The notes below the pieces were generated by a model. The model saw nothing but the letters and a program-made list of their open reading frames with translations. It did not search any database and was not told the DNA's origin. The position numbers and the translations under genes were made by a program. A DNA stretch of 64,000 bases. Source: Hysterium pulicare CBS 123377. Lineage: Eukaryota; Ascomycota; Dothideomycetes; Hysteriales; Hysteriaceae. Shown here in pieces: positions 23,101-34,546 of this stretch. The stretch is from assembly GCA_000467715.1 (NCBI GenBank), contig AJFK01000129.1, positions 62,001 through 126,000 on the forward strand. Direction: 5' to 3'. Every line of letters starts with the position of its first letter. The stretch's first letter is position 1.

Positions 23101-24113
23101 AACAGTAACCCACGGCCCCCAGGACCTTGGATATTAAGCAACACTCCCGGTGCTCGCGCCGGCCATCACGGCTGCTTTGGGTCGGGTTGAACGGCACCCG
23201 GGTCGATCTGCCGTTTCAGCCCAGGCATCCCGAGCTTGTGATAGGTTATTGGCTTTCATTTACTGCACGGGAGTCCGAATGGTTAATTCCCCCTTGTTGG
23301 TGAGCGCATAATTTCATGTCGTGAACGATGACTCAGCTGTCCATGAACACTCGTGCTGAATACAACCAGCGGGAAGATCTGCCAGTCTTGGAAGAGAACG
23401 TGTTGGCTTCTGGCGCTGTAATTTGTTGATAGGCTGCCAGTTTGATAGATAGTACCCTGGAAAGCTGAAGAATGACAAAGCAATTATTATCGGGTGGCTG
23501 TGATCTAATGAAGTTTAGCCAGCCGACATGATGATCACGTAAAACGATCGACTTCTAACCCCTTTTAACTCCTTTATTTCCATGGTGATTGAAGATAACC
23601 TACGTGATTTCTGTTTCCTACTAATACAAACACCACGAGAATGTATCAACCATTTCTAAAACATGGCTCCTGGCTTTGAATTACATTCCTACGCACACCC
23701 ACACCATTCTATCGCGCTATACCCGTGTCTTCATCCTAGCTTTCGTAATAGCTACCTTGATACTATACCGTGCCTCCGACCTCATTCTCTCACATATATC
23801 CTATTACACCGAACAGGGGGAGCACTGCTCAACACCAACACTACTAGTCTCTACGAAAAGCGGACCTCGATTGAATCGCCCATAACACCATCTTGACCTT
23901 AGCGACGCCTCCTCGAAACCTACTGCTATTTCTATCTTGCATCAAATACAAGTCTATCGACCATAACACATCATTCCACCAGCTCAAGATAAAACTCACG
24001 CGATACACGTACCATAGCCGTCGAGGTAGGCCAAATCTGAGTTAAAAAGATAGATAAACTGAACCAAGAGCCTATCCAAATCAGAAATTTGACCAATTAG
24101 CAACCAGCTCCCG
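20171..24113. other. Gene-poor spacer with doubtful small frames
   Basis: No recognisable family. Three frames have some appeal. 20776-21015 (plus) is listed separately. ATG at 22382 (plus) starts a hydrophobic leader-like stretch (VRKTIFFLLSALLWLIVLLK) ending at a possible donor. A frame around 23676-23882 (plus) contains a membrane-like run (VFILAFVIATLILYRASDLI) but lacks a start. I found no terminal repeats or transposase motifs. Confidence 0.35.
20776..21015 (+). CDS. Doubtful small ORF, possibly with one 51-bp intron
   Basis: The ATG at 20776 opens MAKTDSCPGLNIAGKFADNC and continues to RATCSIG, where a good donor (ATAG|GTAAGC) occurs. A 51-bp intron ending GGCTCAG would join it to VFKYGKLNREGA and a stop. 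Unspliced it reads 79 residues, spliced about 62. Coding-like composition and a matching intron length are the only support. Family unknown. Confidence 0.25.
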   Translation: MAKTDSCPGLNIAGKFADNCHESTFRGFDPYEGASLNGLHFLSLRATCSIGKRHASLIVGSGDVGGSVFKYGKLNREGA

Positions 24114-24347
24114 TCAAGAGCCATATCCAATCGATAACTTACTTCCTCCAAAAGCTACTAGATCACAAACTCCCACAAATGTTGTCAAGGTATATATTGT
24201 TCTACACTGACACCTCAACAGCCTTGTTGCGTCTCCAGATGCTGAAGTGACGTTGAGCTTAGATTCAACCTCCTTCACCGAAGTACCACCGAATGCGTGG
24301 AACCCTCCAGACTGGAACTCGGAATCGAGCCTCACACCATCAAGACC
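24114..24347 (-). CDS. 3' exon(s) of an unrecognised small gene; start not found
   Basis: After a strong acceptor (pyrimidine tract, TTGTAG|GGT) the minus strand reads GLDGVRLDSEFQSGGFHAFG, then GTSVKEVESKLNVTSASGDA, and ends VCDLVAFGGSKLSIGYGS before a stop at 24114. This has clear coding character, including an N-glycosylation site (NVT). The segment CQCRTIYTLTTFVG in between may be an intron using GTCAGT or a nearby donor. A perfect yeast-type branch site (TACTAAC) lies just upstream of the exon. Candidate first exons between 24.4 and 24.7 kb cannot be settled by eye. It is possibly a small secreted protein. Family unknown. Confidence 0.42.
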   Translation of the reverse strand, partial: GLDGVRLDSEFQSGGFHAFGGTSVKEVESKLNVTSASGDATRLLRCQCRTIYTLTTFVGVCDLVAFGGSKLSIGYGS

Positions 24348-24945
24348 CTACAACGAGGAACAAAAACCAACGAATGAGTCGAGATTTTAGCATGGATGGT
24401 TCTTGTTAGTATCCGAGGGATGGGAACCTTGTTTAGGAGTGGAAGGAGTGGGTAGACTTCAATCTAGAGGGAGGAGATAGTGTTAAGGTATAATAGTACT
24501 GGGGAAAACGGGCAGCTATGTCAAAGTTATCATCAAAATCTAAGAAACCGCACGCATGGTTATGTGGCTTCACTCCGGATTGTTGTGGTGCTGTACTTCA
24601 TTGAACTGACTTCCGATAATGCTCTTTCGCTAACGACCATGTACAGTATAAATTTGAGACAGGAAGCTTGAACTGGGAAGACGAGATAGTGAAGAAAGGA
24701 TAGCAAGATCAAGACGGCGATTTTGGTAATTACGTACTCAACGCCAAGATAAAGTAGATCACCAGAATGGGGGAAAGATATAGATCCGTTGCCATGCATA
24801 GAATATTATTTGACACATTAAATCCTCTCTCTCCATAACATCAGAAATGAGCTTGGGTTCAAGAGTTTCGCTATCATCGCACCATATCGCCAGAGAGTAT
24901 TCAGGAGAAGACCAAGAGTCGTTGGCCAACCGAGTGATCGTCAAT

Positions 24946-27900
24946 TTATTGTGCCGTTTCTGTATACATGTCAGTATCCATCTTATGTTTAATGAATCGA
25001 TGAACCACTCACCAGTTTCGACACCAGGCTGCCGTCCCTCCAATCCGCCAGTGAGTCTATTCTTCAACTTCCTAAACCCAATCTTCCCCTGGTCTTTTGC
25101 AAATTTCGCATTGCGCGCCGGTTTCCATTGCATCAAGCCCCTTCCTTTGCGTTCTTCCGTGCGCTTGTTCTGCTTCGTGGTCGTGGTCGAGGTCGAGGTA
25201 GTAGTACCAGTGGCGGTGGAGTTACGAGGTTCAGGACTAAGATCCGTTGGAGCGTGATTGAGGTCTTGGGATCTGGAGCCGTTGGGGCCGGTATTGCCAT
25301 TCATGTTCCCTGCGTGTCCGGCATTATCTCCATCTTGAATTCCTAGGTCGTCCGAGCTTGACGAAGTAGAGTCAAGATCCTCCTCATTGTCCTCGTCATC
25401 GCTAGGATGGTAGGGATCGTGTAGAGGACGCTCGGCACCCGGTTCTCTCCTCTTCTTGCCCTTTGTATCCATGTACGCCTTGGGATCATGACCAAAGGCT
25501 CCGCTCCAGTCTTCGCCATCCTTGTTCAACCACTTCTGCTTTTCGCCTGTATCTGCTTCCTTGAGTATATCACGACCTTCGGTGAGTGACTCGTCATGGA
25601 GTTGCTGGACCTTGTCTGGGAGCTCCTTATCGACCTTTCTCGTTCTGACGCCCTCCGCAAGGCAAGCCTCCCAAGTCTCAAATGTTTCGCGAGAGTCGTT
25701 ATCAACAATGAAGGCCTCGTGTGATTCATCAGTGCCGGCCTTGAATCTACCTCTGAATTGAAGTCTTCCAATTTCTTTTAGATCTTCCAGGCCTGGTTCC
25801 TCTTGGCAATTATCTTCCGTAATGTAATTCTGTGTCAACCGAGCCGGATGAGCGGTCTGCCAGATGGGAATGTTGACATCAGCGTCCTCATTATCCATGA
25901 AGTGCTGAAGCCAGATTGTAGCATAAGCGTCTGCCTTCCTCTTGCCCGCAGTGTGGAATTCGAAGACGATGGGCGAACGGTAGCGGTATTTGACCGGCAG
26001 ACGGATATTGTTCTTGCCGTCGTTGGCAGCAAGATCCCAGTAATATCCATCTCCCTCAGCGAGCTTGGTAGCTGCCGATCGACCAATCTTGCCTGTGCTA
26101 CCACCTGTACGAAGTCGAAGTTTGGCTGCGTGTGAATAGCCAGTGGCGAGAATGCGCTGGGAGCGGAACTCAAAGGTGCCAACATCCCAGCCAAGGAGAT
26201 TGGGCGGCAGACGTGTTTCGATGCTGCGGAAGAGTAGAGAGATACGGATGCGACCGAATCCAACCCCACCGTCAAGAGGATACCAGCGAGTGACCTGGGA
26301 GGAGGTCTCGAGAATGTCGGAGAGCTTTAGGGGAACGACACCAAGGATAGGATCATGTTCGCGGTTGCGCGAGTCGCGGACAGTGACAGTGATAATACCA
26401 GAGCGCCAATCGCGCATAAAGCGCTCTGTGCCTGCATTAAATATGGGCTGGGAAGAAACAGCTTTAGCTCGGGTGCGGTAGACGAGCTCGTCGTTGTAGA
26501 GAATGGTGCAGTAGCTGGTCGGCAGGTTGCCACCAACCTCTTCAGTAGCCTCGCCGGCGGGCTTCGCTGGCTCATACTCGCGTCCCTTGCGGTTGCCGTC
26601 GCTGCCCTTGATGTTCTCCAGTTCCAGATTGACGATCTGATGAACAACAATACTACAAATGCCACTGGGCCAGAGAGGGTCCGGCGGGGTGTGCATCACT
26701 GCATCGTCAGTGGCGGTATTTGTCACGCCCTTCTCATCCTGCAGTTCCGGTTTATCTTTCAGCTCATCGGGAAGGGCCCTGTTTTTGCCGTCTGTCCGCA
26801 GTGCTGGCCGAAATTGTGGCTTGCCGAAATACCCGACTTCCCAGTGCAGTTCCCCGGGCATCTCACTGCCCGCGTCCATGCCGGCAAGTTTCGAAACCTG
26901 CGGATACATCTTGCCTGGATGTTGGATCATCTTTTGCATCGACAGCTCCACCTTTCCGACAATGTCATCCGCCGAGTGACGATCAGAGTCCCACAGCTCG
27001 ACGCTGAGGTTCTCGTCGGCCTTGATGAGCTCAGGGGTCACTAGCAGTGCGCACGTCTCTTCCCAGATCGGGTTCAGATCATCCGTAATAACGCGTGTAC
27101 AGTACATCGGCTTGCCGTACTTCGAAAACGTCAATGTGATGTAAGGATCGCTTCCACCGTGCTCAGAACCACGTCGGTCCTGCTTGCTGAGACCGACAGC
27201 TCGATGAATCCGGATCCACATCACACCGAGAGCCTGAACATCTTTCGTGATATCGTCGCCTTGAAGAATTGCCCTGAGATCAATCGACATTGACTTAGGC
27301 GCCACATACATACTCGCCGCTGCGCCAATGGCATAGTTGACAAAGTTGGAGATCAGGGGGAGGTTGAGAATATTTACACCTTTCTCCAGCATTGGGATAC
27401 AACCGGCTTGAACTTGAGGAAGGCCCATAAGCGTAAAAGTCAATGTCTTCAAGAACGGTGGTTCAGGCGTCATGGCCAGCCGAAGGCGGACGGTTCCAAC
27501 CAAGCCCTGAAGTTCGACGAAGATGGGAAGAGGTACTCCGAAGAGGCCTTTGACACCGAGATAGAACACGAGTTGCATGTGCATATTGCGAGCTTTGTCA
27601 GACGCACGCTTTCCAGACGGCTTCGCATGGTAGGCAAAGGAGATCTCTATGTTGTAGTAGTCACCACCTTCCTCGTCTGCGGCAGCTTCCTGGGGGTCCT
27701 TCGTCTTTTTGTTCTCCTCGTGGATCGACTGTTTGAGCTCTTTCACATGAGTATCTGGAAGCGCGCGTAGACTGAGGATCCTGATGGGATTACTTCCTTG
27801 ATTGATCTCCGCGACTCGTACATTCTCGATGATGCCAGGAACTGAGGCTTGCATAACGTCTTCCAGAGTATCCGCTACACCCGAGAACATATCCGGGTTG

Positions 27901-28828
27901 ATCAACCCCCAAACAATACCCAGAAGAGTGTTCATCCATTCCACCGATTCTGGTAGCAGATTTGCCGTGGCCTAAGCGATTAGTTCAGCGCAAGATTCAA
28001 GAAAAGTTGTGAGCTAGCTTACCATTTCGCCTCGGGTTTGCTCACTGTGCCACTCAACTTCCCGACCACTGCGAATGGTTTCCTTCATCCAGAGCCATAT
28101 GCCCGAAGTCAAGCACATGGCCAGAGGTATCATTCCTTTCAGTGCCCCTCCAAACATCTTTCCAACCACGACAGTTGCCAAGAAGACACCTATGCATAGA
28201 ATTCCTGCCCTCTTCTCTAGCGCGGCAAACATAGGCTCATAGCTGACAGAAGGGGTAGGGTGGAAGAGGATATTTGTCTTTTCTCCATGGATAGGCACAT
28301 CGGATGTGGATCCCTCGGCGACTGGATCTGGAGGTGCTGTGATGTCTTGATTGTTTCTGTACTCGGCTTGTGACTGATGGGGATCGGTTTTGACGGGCTA
28401 CTACTAATCAACGGGAAATTTCATGAAAGTCGGATTCGATCTTACCGTGTCTTTTCCTAGATTGGCATTGGGCACGGACAGCTATATCAACGTTAGCATG
28501 GCGAAGTCGGAATTGGTTGCAAGCGTACCATAGGATTCTCCACCTGCTTCATCATGTCTTTGTTGACATCTTCAATGACAACTTCGCGACCAGTAGTCGG
28601 GTCAGTAACGCTTCTTTGGGTGTCCTTGATGCCAGCAGATTCGGCCTGGTGGGGAATTGCATCGCCCGTCTTCTGTGCCTGCTTCTTCGCAGCGGCCTTT
28701 TCGTCCAACTGCTTGTCTCGCTCCCGTTTGTCTTTGTCTAGGCTCTCGATGAATTTCTTGACGGTGGGAACGGGATTGGCACCGGAGTAATGGCCGCCTG
28801 GCTTGACCTGCTGCTGCTGATCTGCCAT
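24946..28828 (-). CDS. mug190: SMP/C2-domain ER membrane-contact protein (Mug190-like)
   Basis: Tricalbin/synaptotagmin-like proteins tether the ER to the plasma membrane and move lipids through their SMP domain. Five exons: 28828-28529, 28481-28446 (only 12 codons), 28397-28023, 27971-25013 and 24959-24946 (last four codons and stop), 1227 residues. The start MADQQQQVKPGGHYSGANP is favoured because the longer frame begins with TTG. A hydrophobic hairpin near residues 165-210 (GILCIGVFLATVVVGKMFGG) anchors the protein. The SMP domain begins around ESVEWMNTLLGIVWGLINPD. The first C2 domain has GSDPYITLTF, NPIWEETCALLV and ELWDSDRHSADDIVGKV. A second C2-like region follows. The C-terminal third is charged and low-complexity. 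A recalled fungal annotation for this architecture is Mug190. The last intron is inferred from GTGAGT/ACAG signals. Confidence 0.85.
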
Positions 28829-29431
28829 GGTGTAGGTGAGCAGCCTGGGGGAAGTGGGCGACAGTGGTGTTTGAGGGAGAAGCTCCCGACTGCAGAAAGA
28901 CGAGGTCAAGGAGCAGTGTAAGGGAGAGATTGAGGTTTATGAAGAGGTGGTCTCAGGAGGGGTATATGAGGTAAAATCAAGGCAATTGACAGCCGCGCGT
29001 GAAAGAGAATTGGTGCTTCAGCTAGTGGAGCTTCCACGATGTTTGCAAGCAGAAAGACGTCATCGCAAGCCACAGTGGTGCGCCATTGTGCTCGAAGTAG
29101 ACAGGCAGGAGTGGCGCTATCCCGAACAATTATGAACACCACACCACTCTTCCGCGCCGCCCTGCAATATGGCCATATCGAGTGCAAAAATAGCTGCATC
29201 CCATCATGTCCAGCACCCTGGACAATAGTTAATATGCCCTTGCGCTCGAATCCATCGCATCTCTGAGCAATCCTGGAGATCGCCAGCCAGGGGACGCCCT
29301 CCAATCAGCCTCGTCCAAGTGGGGAGGCCAGCCAGCACCCCTCCCTCTCATCCCTTTCGTCCCGTCTCGGCGAGGGTTCTGGAACGCCGTGATCGTGATT
29401 CCGCTCCCCGTCATTCACGGATAGACGCAAC
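28829..29431. promoter_or_regulatory. Shared divergent promoter, mug190-like / dac1
   Basis: About 600 bp separates the two divergent start codons and must hold both promoters. I saw no clear TATA box or repeated motif. Confidence 0.5.
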
Positions 29432-30868
29432 ATGTCCGGCTGGTTCACCCTCTTCACCAACGGTCGCTACTGTCTCAATGGCGAGTTCGTCGAAGATCAT
29501 CTTGTCGTGTCCGACGAGACAGGTCTTATCTTAAAAAGAGATGGGTATATCGGAGGCGAGGCGATCGATCTGGAAGATAACATCATAGCACCTGGATTCC
29601 TGGAGTTGCAGACAAACGGAGTCCATGGCTTCCACTTCACCCATTTCGAGAATGAGGCACAGTACGAGAAGAAGCTGGAGCAGACGGCCAAGTATTATGT
29701 CACCCAAGGCGTGACAGGCTTCTGGGCCACGATCCCAACTGTCAGGGCAGATGAATTTCAGAAGGTAGGATTGCTTGCACTTTCGTTCTTTTATATTACT
29801 TCAGTTAGATTTCAAATCAATCGAAATAGGATTCCTACAAGTCAATACTCACGTTGGTCAAACCTCCCAAGTCTCAAATCTTTGAAACATCACATAGTGG
29901 AATCATCATCAATCACACCAACATATTTAACAATACCTCCCATGATCGAAACTCCTAACGAACCCCAGATCCTCCCCTCTCTAAAACCAAAAACCTACCC
30001 GCAATCCGCCTCTCTCCTCGGCGCCCACGCCGAAGGACCCTACCTCCACCCATCCAAAAAGGGCGCCCACAACTCCTCCCTCTTCCACCCCTGCACCACC
30101 TCCCCCTCAACCACCTACGGCTCCTCAAATCTGACCTCCTCCATCAAACTCGTCACCATCGCCCCGGAACTCCCCAACTCCTCCGCCCTCATAAAAGAGC
30201 TCGTCAAAAACGGCATCACCGTATCCCTAGGCCACTCAAACGCAACCTACGACGAAGGCCTACAAGGCCTAAAAGCAGGCGCAACAGCTCTAACACACAC
30301 ACTAAACGCCATGACACCGCTCACATCGCGCGCTCCAGGCCTCGCAGGTCTGATCTCCGGCGTCGGAGACGACTCCCCTTACTTCTCGCTCATCCCAGAC
30401 GGCCATCACCTCCATCCGTCCACACTGTCCCTACTACACCGCTCGCGACCCCAGAAATCAATCTTGATCTCCGACTCCATTGAGCTCTTGGGCCTGCCGG
30501 ATGGAACGTACCCGGGCCATAGTCAGATCCCCTTCTCGCAGACGAAAGTCGGGACCAAGGCTAGGATTGAGGGGACCGAGACCTTGATTGGTGGGTGTAT
30601 TAGTCTGCAGGAGGGGATGAGGAATTTGATGAGTTGGACCGGGTGTGGGTTACCCGAAGCTGTGAGTACGGTGAGTGAGAATGTGGCGAGGATGATGGGG
30701 TTGGATGGGGATGGAGGGAGAGGCGTGCTTTTGGAGGGACGGAGAGCGGATCTTTGTGTTTTGAGTGAGGAGGGGGAGCTGTTGCAGACTTGGATTGCGG
30801 GGACTAAGGTTTGGGATAAGGAGGATGAGGTTCGGAAAAGGGAAGATGATGGAGAGGCCAGGGGATGA
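29432..30868 (+). CDS. dac1: N-acetylglucosamine-6-phosphate deacetylase
   Basis: Removes acetate from GlcNAc-6-P, the second step of GlcNAc (chitin-sugar) catabolism. Exons 29432-29764 and 29969-30868 with a 204-bp intron give 410 residues. The intron is a multiple of three and has no stop, so the unspliced frame is 478 codons. The extra 68 residues do not fit the family. Motifs: APGFLELQTNGVHGFHFT, GAHAEGPYLHPSKKGAHN (metal-binding Glu near residue 133), VSLGHSNATYDEG and ALTHTLNAMTPLTSRAPG (metal His), and SILISDSIELLG (catalytic Asp). The NVARMMGLD and RADLCVL C-terminal features are typical of amidohydrolases. Synonymous sites switch from C-rich to G-rich at about 30520. The gene converges on gyp5. 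Confidence 0.92.
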   Translation: MSGWFTLFTNGRYCLNGEFVEDHLVVSDETGLILKRDGYIGGEAIDLEDNIIAPGFLELQTNGVHGFHFTHFENEAQYEKKLEQTAKYYVTQGVTGFWATIPTVRADEFQKVGLLALSFFYITSVRFQINRNRIPTSQYSRWSNLPSLKSLKHHIVESSSITPTYLTIPPMIETPNEPQILPSLKPKTYPQSASLLGAHAEGPYLHPSKKGAHNSSLFHPCTTSPSTTYGSSNLTSSIKLVTIAPELPNSSALIKELVKNGITVSLGHSNATYDEGLQGLKAGATALTHTLNAMTPLTSRAPGLAGLISGVGDDSPYFSLIPDGHHLHPSTLSLLHRSRPQKSILISDSIELLGLPDGTYPGHSQIPFSQTKVGTKARIEGTETLIGGCISLQEGMRNLMSWTGCGLPEAVSTVSENVARMMGLDGDGGRGVLLEGRRADLCVLSEEGELLQTWIAGTKVWDKEDEVRKREDDGEARG

Positions 30869-31511
30869 AAGAGTCAGAAGTCCTATTTCGCAGTAGATCA
30901 TGAACAGCCTAATGCGGCCGGAACCAAGCTTGTATAGAAGGAACGGATTAGATTGATATGGGTTATTTCATTGACTATCAAGCTGCCCAGTCCGGCCATG
31001 CTACCCCATCCATTCTCGGAAATCCCTTTCCTGTGCCCTGCCATCTAGCACACATGCTCACGGAGTGCTCGCTTTCCCAACACTACCTCCACCATACAAC
31101 TCCATGTATAATATCCCAAATCCAATCAAAACACCATCCAGACCATTCATTGGTCTACCATGCAGAGAGCGCGCAGAAGGCATTTTGAAACAGCCTCTGG
31201 GTATACAAGAAAATGCGACTTCATAACATTCCGCCATGGCCCTGCGGTGCCTTTTAATTCACATGCTGCCCGATCAATACGCCATAAAAGAAAATCAGAG
31301 ACGAGAGTCTCCCGCAAAACTTAAAAAGGAACTGATTGCAATATGGACATGTGTGAAATGAAGGAATGGTGCGGTCGACGCGGGAGAATGTAGGTGCTCA
31401 TAGCCGTTATTCGACCGTTCATGCGCGCAGCGGGCTAGATCTAAAGTTTGAAGCAATAGTGGTCAACGAATACGAAACCAGTTGCGTTGAAATGGTACCA
31501 GTAATGTGAGA
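30869..31511. other. Convergent spacer, dac1 / gyp5
   Basis: Holds the 3' ends of two convergent genes. No coding segment, repeat or clear hairpin terminator was seen. Confidence 0.5.
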
Positions 31512-34500
31512 TTACCGGTTGTTCATCATTTGAGTGATGTTGTTCCACTTCTGCTTCAAAGTCTCATGTTCCGAGTTGATCTATCGATATTGGTTAGCAT
31601 ATGTACCAGTAAATAGGAGGGGAAAGAACCTACCTCCGCCCACTGCATCTTCGTTGCTACAAGCTCCTTCTCCATCTCCAACTTCTCGTCCTCCAGTGCC
31701 CGGTTCTCATTGTGTACTTCAATGTTTCTTTGCATGATCGTATCTATCTCGGTCCTGAGTTTGTCTTCGATCTCCTTAGGCTGGGTGTCAACGATCTTCT
31801 GCAGTTCCTCGACCTTGGTTTTCAAAGTCTCGTTCTCGTCTTGCAGATTCTCGTTATCGACGGATTTTCTCACGAGCTCCGAGGCGATTTGCACATGCTC
31901 CGTATCAGATTGCTCGATGCGTTGTTCGAGTTGACGATTCTTGTCTCTCAGAGATTTGTTTTCATCTCTGAGATTTTCAAGTTCGGTCTCGCGCTCCTTT
32001 TCTATCCTTTGCTGCTCCTTCCACTCGGCAGTGTACTGCTTCAGCATTTCGGGGGTCACTTTGACGGCGCAGGCATCTTGTACAAGCATGTCCGCACGAT
32101 ACACCTCTTTCTCGGCACCCGACCCGAAGAAACCACTTTCGAGGATCGAGGATTGTGAAGGAGATTTGTCGATATATACGTCGAACAGTCTTTCTTTCAA
32201 GAAAGTGGTTAGGGTCGCCATATCCCTCATACCCAACAGAGTCTGCGCGTTCTTCTGCATCAATACAATACCGAACTTGAGAATAGCACCTTCGAGGCCT
32301 TCACTAAGGATGAGGTCGTAAATACGGAGAACAAGTTGGAGGGGGAAACGGTAGGCGAAGAGAGTAAGGAACCATTGCGTGGCGTATAATTGTGGCTTGA
32401 CCTCTCGGCGGTGAAGATGACAGTAAAGTGCAGGCTCGAGGTCTTCTAGGAGTCTCTCGAATTGGTATAAATGCAGGTGGAGTCCTGGCATATCCTGGAT
32501 GAACAAGTCTCGTAGTCCATACTGATTCATAAGTCGTACGAAGAGAGAGAATGCTTCTTCCTCGGGCATCTGTGGCGCATGTTAGCTGTGGGTTGATTGT
32601 ATTGCGCACTGCAAATACTCACATTGAACAATAATGGCATAGCAATGAAGTTCATCCCTTGCGCGTACCCAACCGCCTCATCAAACAAAGCATACGCTTT
32701 ACAAAGACCGAAGAGACCATCCTGGAGGTTGGCCGCCATGATGTACTTTGAATAGCTCGTTCGTGCGCCTAAATCACGCTTGATGGTCTTCTCGAGTTTT
32801 TGAATGGCAGCAGCTTCGTCCTTTGCTTTCTGCTTTTTCTCCGCGGCCAACTTGGCCTGTAGTTTAGCTAAAGCCTCGGGGCCGTTTTCTCCGCCTAGAG
32901 AAGGCGATCGTAGAGGCTCTTTTGCGCTGCCATTCGTTGTTGCAGGAGTAGAGTAGTCTGAATGAATAGACGAGGCGGACGAAGTAATCGACTCCTTTTC
33001 TTTACCGTTTCCATTCAAGGCTGTGTTGCTGTCTCGTCTTGATAGCTGTGGAAGCTGTACCGTCATACGCTCCTTATCGGTGCCTCTTGCCACTAGTTCT
33101 TTGTACATTCCTTCGAGTTCTTCATTCTTGCTCTGTGCTAAGACTTGCCATACGACGCCGCGAATAGGTCCAGGTATACCGCTAGCAATGGCCTTGTTGA
33201 GCTCTTCGGCACTCGTACGAGCGACAGCAGCTGGTCCTTCGTATACTACGGACTGCCACAAGTCCCAATCAACTGGCTCAGCAGAATCTCCAGCAGGTCC
33301 AGAAGCTATTCCGGATGCTGTGCCAGGTGCTAAATTAGGATTGATGGTGGATTGTTTCGCAAGAGCCGCGGGTACTGGACTAGAAGGCCCATGGGGCCCT
33401 CCTGGTAGTTGATCATCCTTCTCCTCTGCAACACTTCCAGGACTGCCAATTCCTAGCCCAATAGAAGCAGTGCGTCCGATAAGTCCAGCAAATGCTCCTC
33501 CTTGACCTTGGCCATTTGCACCATTTGCACCACTTTCATCGTCAAAAGTCGCTATGCCCGCCTCTTCTCTCATGCGAAGTAGCTTGAACCGATCGCGAAG
33601 ACTAGTTTGACTTGACCGATTATTTGATCCTTCACCGTCATCCTCGATCTTGCTTAACGTCAGCTCGGGGTTACTGCCTACTGTGGTAATAGATGTGGCG
33701 GTATTCCGGCGGTCGCTGGTAGCTGGAAGCGGAGGCGAAGTTACTTTCTTTTCGGTGGTGTTTCTTGATAGCCAAGTGAATGGACTCGTGAGCTTTCTCG
33801 AGGGAGGGGCGGGCGCTGGTAAGGAAGTGTGTTTTTCTGGAGCAGACGGAGGGGCTGGAAAATTGACCGGAGGCATATTCCCAGATAGGCCTCGCAAGCC
33901 GGACGGCTGCCGTGGCGGTAGTTTCGGTGGTAAGACAGGTGGAGAGGATAGGTGGCCAGCTTTAGCTTCTACTCAACGTCAGTCATTACCGACTAAATTC
34001 AGTGTGGAACTAGTTCGTGTGGTATTCTCTCCATATACAACAGCGAGCCTCAATTCCACGACGTAGTGGGGATGTTACTAGTGCAGGGCTCCAACAGCAT
34101 CCCTTGCTTAATGCAGCCACGTGAATAGCCTTAAAAGGAAAAACGTACCTTCTTCCAAGGAAACTTCGTCCATGTCTGATGCTACGGAGATTCTGTGGGC
34201 TGTGAGGAGTGGCGATTTCCCCGGTGCACCATTTTCTCCATTGCCGTCCACCTGACCCATGTCTTCTTCACGGGGTGAGCCATTTGGTATTTTGTGAACT
34301 GCAGAATCTGCTCGACCATCTTTCGTGGTCGACGAAGAGGATTCTTGCTTGGTCAAAGATCGGGACCTTGATCTGTCGGTTTTGGAAGGACGTGGGGTCA
34401 TTTCAGCTGCATCTTCGAAGGTGTCCTGTTCCAAAGCGGTGCATGTCAGCGGGATTTCGAGTAATGCATATGTTATTAGGATAGGCAGAGGAGCAGCTTA

Positions 34501-34546
34501 CTCCTTCTCTGTCTGAGCTGTTCTCGCTCGAGGGTTCGTTGGCCAT
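31512..34546 (-). CDS. gyp5: Gyp5-like RabGAP with TBC domain
   Basis: Gyp5/Gyl1-type proteins switch off Ypt/Rab GTPases (Ypt1, Sec4) on the route from Golgi to sites of polarised growth. Five exons: 34546-34502, 34425-34149, 33968-32623, 32569-31634 and 31580-31512, 890 residues. The N-terminal 300 residues are Ser/Pro-rich, with a proline cluster (SSPPVLPPKLPPRQP) that may bind SH3 domains. The TBC domain begins about residue 330 (DWDLWQSVVYEGPAAVAR). It has IRGVVWQVL, the Arg-finger motif IKRDLGART and the Gln-finger motif YAQGMNFIAMPLL. The C-terminal 200 residues form a long coiled coil (ELENLRDENKSLRDKNRQLE). The last exon encodes INSEHETLKQKWNNITQMM. Gene architecture matches the family closely. 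Confidence 0.92.

Noticed and set aside
23663-23896. Plus-strand 77-codon frame MAPGFELHSYAHPHH...
   Set aside because: The overlapping frame with a membrane-like stretch looks better but has no start codon or acceptor. Neither could be supported.
29765-29968. Reading the deacetylase as one exon of 478 codons
   Set aside because: The inserted 68 residues interrupt the conserved order between FQK and LPSLKPK, and good GT and AG signals flank them.
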